DNA of 64,000 nt, from assembly GCA_015061005.1 (NCBI GenBank), contig SUXJ01000004.1, positions 124,001 to 188,000 on the forward strand, read 5' to 3'. The position numbers and the translations under genes were made by a program. The notes under the pieces were generated by a model. That model was not told where the DNA came from, made no database searches, and saw only the letters and a list, made by a program, of their open reading frames with translations. This DNA is from Bacteroidales bacterium. Its GTDB lineage: Bacteria > Bacteroidota > Bacteroidia > Bacteroidales > Muribaculaceae. Position 1 is the stretch's first letter. Each line of letters opens with the position of its first letter. Positions 8,257 to 15,906 of this stretch are shown here, piece by piece.

Positions 8257-9785
8257 TATCGTACTTCTTTATCATATAAATCTTTCAAATGCTTAACTTG
8301 AACCACGTGCGTAGTCCCACCTTGGCCAGTGTAAACACCGGTAAGTACCCCGGCAAGCTTTCCGTCTTTTAGATATACCGGAGAACCGCTTGCACCTCCG
8401 GTTGAAGCATACTGGAGTTCAAAAATAACGCGATTCGGAACTTTAGATACTTTTGAAACAAAGGTGTTGACAACCATTGACTTTGAGGTCAAATCTATAG
8501 CACGATCCAAGCCTGACGGATAACCTGAAGATATAAAATCTTCCGACATTGCCTTATAATTGCCTGTATAAATGCGATCTATGTCAAATCGTTTTTCTAT
8601 AGGATAAGGTGTTTTCTTACTATTCATTTGCAAAATAGCCACATCTATATCCGTCCTACCGGATTCCGCAACCAACACTGCACGGTCGAACTCATCAAAG
8701 TGCGTATAATTTCGGTTGGGATAGCCTATAAACATTTGATTAGTTTCGCCGGAAATAGTGTATGAGCCAGTATATAGAGCGCCTAAAACGCTTGAAAGTT
8801 GTTTATAATCACTTTCCCATGTATTTGTATTTTTCTTTATTGACGCATAAATTTGTTGTCCAATAGGGGTATATGCCAAGAAATATTCCAAACTTTGGTC
8901 TCCGTCAATCACTTGTTTTACATCATCGTGTATTTGGGATTTTAAAGCTTCGAATGAACTCGGTTCGTATTCCTTTACCCAAGGCATCACAACGTGGCGC
9001 GCAGTGCCAAGATGTCCTTCATTATCAATAAAAAAGGCAGTTCCTTGTACTGTAAAGCCATCATAATGGAGCGTCAAAGGCACGGACAAGGGGTTATCAT
9101 TAAGCGTAATAACATAGTCGAAATTGTGCAGCACATAAACGACAGAATCCGTTGGATTAACTTTTGGACGTATGATATGGGGTATACCGAAAATCAAACC
9201 TACGATTATTGCTGCAGCTGCACCTATGCTGCCAATCCATTTAAGCCAACCACCGGAGCTTGGCAGGTATGGACGAATTTGCGCGGTGATATCATCTTCG
9301 CCAACAACGATATTATCTCCACGCTTGATTCGTTCCGGTTGTCCAGGGGTGATTTTCATGCCATTGATCTGAGTGCCATTGGTACTTTTGTTATCAGTAA
9401 TAAACGCACGACCTCTCTTGTCAATCTTAATCGTTGCATGATAACGGCTAACAGCACCACTGGAAACAACAATGTCATTTCGGAAGTTAGAACCTATATT
9501 GAGGATTCTAACACCATGTTCAGTTGGAGTAACGGTAGGCACTCGACTCCACAGCAAATCGGTATCTCCTAAACGAACCAAGTCGCCGCGACGAATGGGC
9601 ACTTCTTCACCCGGGCGTAAGCGGTTACGATTAGGACCGACAAAAGTGCCATTGCGACTACCTTTATCTTCAATGAGGATTTCTCCACTATCAAGCAGAG
9701 TTATATCTGCATGATGGCCGCTAACAAATGGGCTATTGACAACAATGTCACATGCGGGCGAACTGCCAATTTTTAAAAGTCTCAT
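8256..9785 (-). CDS. double-FHA / transmembrane / trypsin-like serine protease fusion
   Basis: A 509-residue membrane protein that joins phosphothreonine readers to a protease. FHA1 (1-80) carries GSSPACDIVV, SGHHADI and SRNGTFVG; FHA2 (92-170) carries GSNFRNDIVV, SRYHATI and STNGTQING. Both therefore keep the Arg/Ser/His/Asn residues that bind phospho-Thr (FHA1 begins with MRLLKIG). One membrane helix (about 183-204) follows. The rest (215-509) is a chymotrypsin-fold protease with a predicted triad: His264 in GTARHVV, Asp381 in DIDVAIL and Ser466 in GGASGSPV. The topology places FHA in the cytoplasm and the protease outside the inner membrane. It lies 29 bases after the third FHA gene. I infer that kinase output controls its localisation or activity. 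Confidence 0.88.
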   Translation of the reverse strand: MRLLKIGSSPACDIVVNSPFVSGHHADITLLDSGEILIEDKGSRNGTFVGPNRNRLRPGEEVPIRRGDLVRLGDTDLLWSRVPTVTPTEHGVRILNIGSNFRNDIVVSSGAVSRYHATIKIDKRGRAFITDNKSTNGTQINGMKITPGQPERIKRGDNIVVGEDDITAQIRPYLPSSGGWLKWIGSIGAAAAIIVGLIFGIPHIIRPKVNPTDSVVYVLHNFDYVITLNDNPLSVPLTLHYDGFTVQGTAFFIDNEGHLGTARHVVMPWVKEYEPSSFEALKSQIHDDVKQVIDGDQSLEYFLAYTPIGQQIYASIKKNTNTWESDYKQLSSVLGALYTGSYTISGETNQMFIGYPNRNYTHFDEFDRAVLVAESGRTDIDVAILQMNSKKTPYPIEKRFDIDRIYTGNYKAMSEDFISSGYPSGLDRAIDLTSKSMVVNTFVSKVSKVPNRVIFELQYASTGGASGSPVYLKDGKLAGVLTGVYTGQGGTTHVVQVKHLKDLYDKEVR

Positions 9786-9814
9786 AATGTGAATATAATT
9801 AAGGTTAATAAAAT

Positions 9815-10417
9815 TTATCTGCGAGAACGAAAACGCGGGGACTCGACCTTTTTCTCTTCGGCTTTAGATTGAGTTTCTTTGGTTTTGTGATCCTGTTCTG
9901 TTTTCTTATTAGATTCTTTGTCTTGTTTCTTAATTTCTTTTTTAGGTTTAATTTCAGTAGGAGTAAGCGGCTGCACCGGATTAAGGTCTTGTGCATCGAC
10001 AGATTTTATTGTATCGGTTGATGATTCTTTTGGTTGCTGTTCTACTTGTTGCTCTATCGGGTCAGACGAGCCGGTATAATTCTGAATCAATTTTACAACA
10101 CCGACAGTTGCGGCCGTAATGACAGCCACAATGCCGAAAATCATCAAGCCCAACTTATAGGGTTTTAGCGGATCCGGCACTCTGTTCCAGTCCAAGCGTG
10201 AGGTGTTTGCAAATAAAATATCATCACCTCGCTTTGTCGGATACGGAACGTTTGAAGAAATCAACTGTCCATTGACCTTGGTTCCATTTGTCCCTTTGTT
10301 GATTATTTCATACTTACCCGTGGGATAAACTCGAATAAATGCATGTGAACGACTAACCATTAGATCATCATAGACAATATCGCAGCCTGGATTTCTGCCA
10401 ACATGTAAAGTCCTCAT
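9815..10417 (-). CDS. FHA domain membrane protein with long charged tail
   Basis: 200 residues. An FHA domain (1-75) carries VGRNPGCDIV, SRSHAFI and GTNGTKVNGQ, so the phosphopeptide pocket looks intact. One membrane helix follows (about 90-110, GLMIFGIVAVITAATVGVV). The outside tail (112-200) is rich in Lys, Glu, Gln and Thr and ends with FRSRR. The start overlaps the stop of the upstream gene by 4 bases (ATGA). It is a short version of the FHA-protease next door without an enzymatic domain, so it may be a competing adaptor. Confidence 0.85.
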   Translation of the reverse strand: MRTLHVGRNPGCDIVYDDLMVSRSHAFIRVYPTGKYEIINKGTNGTKVNGQLISSNVPYPTKRGDDILFANTSRLDWNRVPDPLKPYKLGLMIFGIVAVITAATVGVVKLIQNYTGSSDPIEQQVEQQPKESSTDTIKSVDAQDLNPVQPLTPTEIKPKKEIKKQDKESNKKTEQDHKTKETQSKAEEKKVESPRFRSRR

Positions 10418-10947
10418 AATTTTTGGATAATTAAGTTTATGTAGTTTATAATATTTTTACAAGAATGCATACTGCCATATCTAACCGTTTTGCCATACAG
10501 ATTTTTCTCATCTGAAGGGCTACAAATGATGCTCTTATTGTCCTTTAAGTAGTTCACTACGGTGTTGATATACTTGTGATTCTGCTCCAAGCACTGTGAC
10601 TTTGAGTTCACTAATACCTGCACAATTTCATCACGTTTTTTCGCTTTTTGACGCATTTCTTGCTCTGTTTTACAAGGCAACATACCAAGCGTTCGTATAT
10701 CCGGTACTACTTTTAACAAAACGTGTGTAGTTTGATCAACAAAAGTGGAATCTTGCTCCGTAGTGACTTTGCTATCATGTTTTGTCGTAGCAGATTCCTC
10801 GACGGTTTTGGCGGTCTTACTTTCTGCTTTGTTCTGTCCGCTACCCAATCTAATATGGAAATGCGGAAAAGAATGGCTCTGACCGTTTGCCACAGATGGA
10901 CGCGTGGCAAAAAGGAACAGAATTAGTATCAACCAAGAGCGTCTCAT
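10414..10947 (-). CDS. small secreted protein of unknown function, signalling operon
   Basis: 177 residues with a clear signal peptide (MRRSWLILILFLFATRPSVA). The mature part has a low-complexity Lys/Thr/Glu stretch (35-75) and then a helical Cys/Lys-rich part (85-177) with five Cys, which could form disulfides in the periplasm. The gene overlaps both neighbours by 4 bases (ATGA), between the PP2C phosphatase and the small FHA protein. That position suggests it binds the external part of one of them. No family is recognised. Confidence 0.7.
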   Translation of the reverse strand: MRRSWLILILFLFATRPSVANGQSHSFPHFHIRLGSGQNKAESKTAKTVEESATTKHDSKVTTEQDSTFVDQTTHVLLKVVPDIRTLGMLPCKTEQEMRQKAKKRDEIVQVLVNSKSQCLEQNHKYINTVVNYLKDNKSIICSPSDEKNLYGKTVRYGSMHSCKNIINYINLIIQKL

Positions 10948-12422
10948 TTTGCCTCCTTCTTTAATCGTTCAATTTCGGCTTTAATATTTTCGACTAATTT
11001 ATTGCAGTGCGACATGCTGCCCTGTTTATCTTTTGTTCCATCAGGTTCTCGCATTGTAATAGGATAGCCAAGGCTGTTATCCACCTCGTTCAACATCTTT
11101 CTTGTCTTTTCGTCCATATCCTTATTCTCCTTTATCAGCTGCGTAATGGAGTTTCGGATGTCGCCACGTTCCTTTTCTTTGTCGTTTTTCTGTTTTGTTG
11201 TCTTTGCTTTCATTACGCCCAATTTAGTAATGCGATCTGCAATTAAGCCTAATTGCTCAATGATATAAGCCGTTCCGGCATTTTGCGCAGTATCATCTGC
11301 TGCAGTCTGGTTCAGCTTCGGAACTATGGAAGTTACGCTGGCGGATATTTGAGGTTTCGCTTGCTTTTCTTTCGCTGTTTTCAACTCGTTGTATTTTTCC
11401 TCGAGTTGAGATTTTTCCTTGAGTTCATTTTGCTGAGATTCTATTTGATTCGTTAATTCAGCGTTCTCCTTTTCCAATTCTGCAATGCGAGCTGTAAGAG
11501 TAGTGATATTCGTATTCAATGCAGCGATTTTATCGCTCGGGTTTGGAATAAGGAAAAAGATTAAATTAAGAATTAAACTAATCGCACACACCACCATGAG
11601 TGTTTGCAATAACAATTTTATTTTTCTGCTCATCGGTTCAATATCTGTTGAATTAATATTAGGAATTACTATCATAGTGGTGAAATTATCGTGATGCCCA
11701 CCTTTTTCGTTTCCGGCTTTAGTGACTTCCATATTCAGCATGTCGATTGTGCCTTCAAGACTTTTGCTTCGGGATAGCTCCTTGACGAGTAAATTCTTTG
11801 GCATCGCGCCCCAAACGCCGTCGGTACAAAGGATAAAGCGGTCGCCTTTTTCATAAGGGCGCACATCAATGTCCACTTCTACCTCATCCTCGATACCAAG
11901 AGCGCGAGTAATCACATTACTATAAGCGGACAATCTGGCTTGCTCTTCAGTAAGAGCCCCGGCTTTAACCAATTCCCAAACTTGAGAATGGTCATTGGTC
12001 TTAAAGAGCAAATAAGAGTCTCTAAGTTGATAGGCACGGCTATCACCGACATGTGCAATCGTTGCATTCGTTTTGCTAAATAGAATAGCAACAACAGTAG
12101 TACCCATTCCATTCAATTCGGGGGACGCCTCTATTTTCTGTCGAAGAGCACTATTTGCCGCCATAACAGCTGCAGTCATCAATTCGCCATAATCTTCTTT
12201 ATCGTCTGGCTTCCCATTACTTTTAACATAGTCCAGAATGGTTCCGGTCGCGATCATCGATGCGGTTTTGCCCGCCGGTCCGCCGCCCATACCGTCGCAA
12301 ACAACAGCAAGCAAACCTACCGGAGTTTCTGAAAACCCGCAAGAGTCCTGATTCTCCGCTCGTCCTCCTATGTTAGAAGACATCACTCCTTGATAGGGTA
12401 ATTTTGTGATGATTCTATTCAT
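10944..12422 (-). CDS. PP2C phosphatase with membrane helix and periplasmic coiled coil
   Basis: Metal-dependent Ser/Thr phosphatase that should reverse the two kinases of the operon. The PP2C domain (1-255) keeps all metal ligands: Asp26 in ENQD, Asp43-Gly44 in CDGMGG, Asp127 in GDSRAY, Asp201 in TDGVWG and Asp245-Asn246 in HDNF. A membrane helix follows at about 267-293. Then comes a long coiled coil (about 298-365, ELEKENAELTNQIES) and a second helical part (390-492) outside the inner membrane. Soluble PP2Cs lack such a tail, so this enzyme can sense something in the periplasm. It follows the kinase gene by 25 bases. Confidence 0.92.
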   Translation of the reverse strand: MNRIITKLPYQGVMSSNIGGRAENQDSCGFSETPVGLLAVVCDGMGGGPAGKTASMIATGTILDYVKSNGKPDDKEDYGELMTAAVMAANSALRQKIEASPELNGMGTTVVAILFSKTNATIAHVGDSRAYQLRDSYLLFKTNDHSQVWELVKAGALTEEQARLSAYSNVITRALGIEDEVEVDIDVRPYEKGDRFILCTDGVWGAMPKNLLVKELSRSKSLEGTIDMLNMEVTKAGNEKGGHHDNFTTMIVIPNINSTDIEPMSRKIKLLLQTLMVVCAISLILNLIFFLIPNPSDKIAALNTNITTLTARIAELEKENAELTNQIESQQNELKEKSQLEEKYNELKTAKEKQAKPQISASVTSIVPKLNQTAADDTAQNAGTAYIIEQLGLIADRITKLGVMKAKTTKQKNDKEKERGDIRNSITQLIKENKDMDEKTRKMLNEVDNSLGYPITMREPDGTKDKQGSMSHCNKLVENIKAEIERLKKEAK

Positions 12423-12447
12423 GTTTTATATCAATATACTCTATTCG

Positions 12448-13431
12448 TTATGAAAATATATTAAAGATTCTACTCAATAATGATTTAGGCGCATTTATTG
12501 TCTTTTCAAGGTCTGATCTCAATTCTTTAATTGATTGATGGCGTTCACTTTGATTTGGCGAAGTTGCTTTTCTCAGTGTTTTTAATAATCGTTTTGAAAT
12601 AAATGGAGATTGAGGTAATTCTAATTTGACATGCTTGTTTAACGATTCATCTATTGACGTGCTTATAAAAGGATTTACCCCGGCTAATAACTCGTAAAGA
12701 GTGACGCCAAATTCGTAGATGTCGGTCGTTGCATTTATTTGTCCGTAGCCTAAATTTTCGCCATACTGCTCAGGTGCGGCATACTTAGGGGTTCCCATTA
12801 AGCCCGAACTGCTATGCGTTGAATAACTCGGGTTATATTCGCCCACATTATTCTGTAACCGAGTGCGATTATTGGACATAGCAATGCCGAGGTCCATTAA
12901 TCTTATATTCTTACCGCCTTCAACCATAATGTTTGACGGTTTGATGTCAAGATGGACAATGCCGCTGCTATGAATATAATCCAAGGCATTTAAAACAGGA
13001 TATAGCATTTCAACAATTTTGCGCTGTCTTATTTCCGAAGCCATTCCGACTAATGTTTTAGAGATATAACTGTTTATGTTTTCGCCGGAAACAAATCGAG
13101 AGATAAGGAATAATGGACCTCTGCCCGAGATAGATTCAGCACAGCCAAACATTTCGACCAAATTGGGGTGTCGAAAAGCAAGTTTTGCTTCCATGCGAGC
13201 TCGTGAGCGGATCTCCGGGTAGTTCTCATATTCGCTTTTTACTCGCTTGATAGCAACACGCTCGCCGGTTGCGCAGTCACGACCCAGAAACACTTCTCCC
13301 ATGCCTCCTCTTCCGAGAGAAGGCTGAGATTCGCAGTATGAGTAGCATCTTTTTTCAACATAAAGATACCACGTTCGTGTCTGCTGATTATAATATATTC
13401 TATCCTGAATTGGTTGCATGGTCTTTATCAA
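12448..13431 (-). CDS. Ser/Thr protein kinase, soluble (kinase 1)
   Basis: Hanks-type kinase, 327 residues, with no membrane segment. Visible are the Gly-rich loop GRGGMGEV (40-47), Lys62 in VAIKRVK, the catalytic loop HLDIKPSN (160-167, Leu replaces Arg of HRD, so activation-loop phosphorylation is less likely to be required), DLG (180-182, in place of DFG), AAPEQY (218-223) and Asp237 in DIYEFGVTLYE. A 30-residue extension lies N-terminal of the domain. The start overlaps the permease stop by 4 bases. Encoded between the transporter and the phosphatase, it probably phosphorylates Thr residues read by the FHA proteins; targets are unknown. Confidence 0.93.
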   Translation of the reverse strand: MIKTMQPIQDRIYYNQQTRTWYLYVEKRCYSYCESQPSLGRGGMGEVFLGRDCATGERVAIKRVKSEYENYPEIRSRARMEAKLAFRHPNLVEMFGCAESISGRGPLFLISRFVSGENINSYISKTLVGMASEIRQRKIVEMLYPVLNALDYIHSSGIVHLDIKPSNIMVEGGKNIRLMDLGIAMSNNRTRLQNNVGEYNPSYSTHSSSGLMGTPKYAAPEQYGENLGYGQINATTDIYEFGVTLYELLAGVNPFISTSIDESLNKHVKLELPQSPFISKRLLKTLRKATSPNQSERHQSIKELRSDLEKTINAPKSLLSRIFNIFS

Positions 13432-15002
13432 TCTCGGTCATAAATCAGATCGCCGGGAGTCTTGCGCAGCAGTCTTGCCATTTGAATTCTTACAGTTAGT
13501 ATGGTTGCCACGAGCATGATAATTATGGAACCTATGGTTTTGTAACTCCAGAGAGAGAGATAATTATACGTATTATCTTTTAATACGTTGAAAATCGGGA
13601 GTATCTCTTGTACTAACATTGCAAATATTAGAGCCACAATGATAGAGCCGACAACGATTGCTCCAATTATGAGAATATAAACTCCAATCAACTCGCCGGT
13701 TTTAATGCCAAATGCCTTAAAAGTGCCCAAGTTCCGCTTAACCTTCTGGAAATAACTCTGCAGCATGTTAACAATAAACAGGATTATACATGCCATTGAA
13801 AACAGTATCATTACCAACGAAAGAATATTGGCCATTACTGATACTGCATTAAAGTTCTCCTTGGCGCTTACTTGCGACATTTCCAATTTTATGTTATATT
13901 TATCATTTGCCATTCGTTCGAATGAGCGGATAGAGTCAAGGCTATTGAATGAGATTGAGATATAATTGCCCTGATCTTTTTCTTTATAGGCATCAACGTA
14001 GTCAAATAGCCTCCATGCTTTCTGAGGACCAAATGTCTGCTCAACGGCATTGGCAATTGAATGATATACCTCAGTTGGGATACTGTTTTCATGATAACCG
14101 TTAAAGTATATGGAAAGATATCGACCCTCCTGCCATGACCCTAAAGCAGAGGTAAGGTTTGTATTATTCAAGATATATACATTTGTCAGAAGCGTATCGG
14201 GTAACACAGATTTTACAACTTTTTCAAAGCTGTTATCGCTAATACTTTTCGGCACAAAATAGTGTGCGGAATGTTGATAACTCTCGTTGTTTAAGTTTAA
14301 GGGATAATTAGTAAAATCATCAATTTTGTCTGCCAAGACTCCGGGTCCAATCACATCCATATTTCCCGGTAGTTTTTTGACAACTCCTAAAAGAGGCAAT
14401 GGGGCGTTAGCAAACCCTTGTGTATCAACCTTAACACCCAAAACTTCTGCACCTTGGCTCGGTGATAACCAATTGACATACGCGGGAGGAGTTTCCAAAT
14501 CGTAGCCTAACTTTCCGAGAGCCTCTTCCGTGATTATCAAGCCCGATTGATTTGCGGAAATTACATTTGCCGGCGCACAAATTCCGTCAACGATGTTATC
14601 TTCCGATAATACGGCCTCAATGATTTTCCCTCCAAAATCTTCGAAGAAACGAACTTGCAGGAAAGGTTGTTCTCCATTCCTACCGACAAAAGTAAGCGGC
14701 ATATAATGATCATATTGTACATAATCGTATTTGTAATGCGACTTTACTTCATTATTCTCCAAATAGTGGAAAAAGTCCCTTGCTCTCTCCGAACGGTATT
14801 CTTGGTCTATATTAACCCAGTTTGTAAAGGGGTCATTCATCTTTTCAGAAAGATAAAGCATAGAGCCGTTACTGAATGCAATTGAAACGAACGTAACGGC
14901 AAGCACAATGGTTAGAAGCCACGCGTTCGCCCACTTTTTGCCAAGAACTTCACGGCTCTCTCTCGAAGCTAGCAGTTTGGTATATTGATTAAGTATGCCC
15001 AT
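13428..15002 (-). CDS. MacB/FtsX-type ABC transporter permease
   Basis: 524 residues with type VII ABC topology: helix 1 at about 27-52, a large periplasmic domain (53-390) and three C-terminal helices (about 393-420, 443-470, 485-508). Proteins of this kind usually do mechanical work across the envelope, as LolCDE, MacB or FtsX do, rather than classic transport. The ATPase is the gene just upstream (8 bases) and the kinase overlaps the 3' end. There is no MacA adaptor or TolC gene here, which argues against drug efflux. A coupled role in envelope signalling or lipoprotein handling is inferred from context. Confidence 0.88.
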   Translation of the reverse strand: MGILNQYTKLLASRESREVLGKKWANAWLLTIVLAVTFVSIAFSNGSMLYLSEKMNDPFTNWVNIDQEYRSERARDFFHYLENNEVKSHYKYDYVQYDHYMPLTFVGRNGEQPFLQVRFFEDFGGKIIEAVLSEDNIVDGICAPANVISANQSGLIITEEALGKLGYDLETPPAYVNWLSPSQGAEVLGVKVDTQGFANAPLPLLGVVKKLPGNMDVIGPGVLADKIDDFTNYPLNLNNESYQHSAHYFVPKSISDNSFEKVVKSVLPDTLLTNVYILNNTNLTSALGSWQEGRYLSIYFNGYHENSIPTEVYHSIANAVEQTFGPQKAWRLFDYVDAYKEKDQGNYISISFNSLDSIRSFERMANDKYNIKLEMSQVSAKENFNAVSVMANILSLVMILFSMACIILFIVNMLQSYFQKVKRNLGTFKAFGIKTGELIGVYILIIGAIVVGSIIVALIFAMLVQEILPIFNVLKDNTYNYLSLWSYKTIGSIIIMLVATILTVRIQMARLLRKTPGDLIYDRD

Positions 15003-15010
15003 TTTGATAA

Positions 15011-15892
15011 TTACTTTTTACGTAAGAAATTTTCAAATTCAGATGCAGAATATTCTTCTGAACCATTACTCCACACAGCTGATTGCCGGTCGGAGCCATT
15101 ATGAGTAAATACACACTGTTCGTCAATTTTGCCATATACTACATCCTCTCCATGCTCAGATTGGCGAGGTCTTACGCATTTACGAATCTTAACTATAACA
15201 TCGGCAAAACTAACGGCAAGATGCATATCGTGACTGACAATGATTGCCGACGCACCCGGCATAGACTTGAGTTTGTTTGCAAGAATACTCATTACGCGCA
15301 CTGCATTCTCTGCATCAAGGTTACCGGTTGGTTCGTCACCAAAAAGCACTGTAAAGTCAGGCAAAATGGCACGCGCAAACGCCAAGCGTTGCTGCTGTCC
15401 GCCTGAGAGTTCATGAACCTTGCGCTCAGGGGTGATATGCTCCATCCCCAACTCGTCCAGCACTTGACGAGTGCGCTGAAAGCAATGAAACTTACCATAT
15501 CCTTGCAGCATTCTTGTAAACGCGACATTTTCAAACGCCGTGAAGTTACGCATCAAATTTGTGCTCTGAAAAATGAAGCTATAGTGCTTCAAACGGAAAT
15601 TCGAAAGCGCCTTGTCTCCACTTTGCGACCACAATGCCTTTAAGTTAAAGCATTCAGAACTATCGCTGCTAAATGCAAATTCAGTATCATCGCTCGGGAC
15701 TATCGTATCATTCATCATGCCAAGGGTTTCAAGAATGGTACTCTTACCAATTCCCGATTCGCCTACGATAAAAATGACCTTTCCTCGCGGAATTGCGAGG
15801 CGACCTATTTCAAGAACGACCTTCGATTTGCCCTCTTGATAGTTCTTATCATAAGAGCAACGCAAATTCTTTATGTCAAACAAATTGTTCAT
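15011..15892 (-). CDS. ABC transporter ATPase, LolD/FtsE/MacB type
   Basis: ATP-hydrolysing partner of the permease. Walker A GESGIGKS (44-51), Q-loop Gln109, signature LSGGQQQR (162-169), Walker B VLFGDE (182-187) and switch His221 are all intact. An insertion of about 35 residues (62-97, Asp/Ser-rich) between Walker A and the Q-loop is longer than in typical LolD. A C-terminal extension of about 50 residues follows the core and contains SDRQSAVWSNGSEEYSASEF. Length 293 against about 230 for LolD. Lies 14 bases after the vWA gene. Confidence 0.92.
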   Translation of the reverse strand: MNNLFDIKNLRCSYDKNYQEGKSKVVLEIGRLAIPRGKVIFIVGESGIGKSTILETLGMMNDTIVPSDDTEFAFSSDSSECFNLKALWSQSGDKALSNFRLKHYSFIFQSTNLMRNFTAFENVAFTRMLQGYGKFHCFQRTRQVLDELGMEHITPERKVHELSGGQQQRLAFARAILPDFTVLFGDEPTGNLDAENAVRVMSILANKLKSMPGASAIIVSHDMHLAVSFADVIVKIRKCVRPRQSEHGEDVVYGKIDEQCVFTHNGSDRQSAVWSNGSEEYSASEFENFLRKK

Positions 15893-15906
15893 GTCTATTG
15901 CTTACG

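Noticed and set aside
8994..9572. 192-codon plus-strand frame inside the FHA-protease gene
   Set aside because: Antisense to a gene with two FHA domains and a protease triad; the product has no recognisable pattern.
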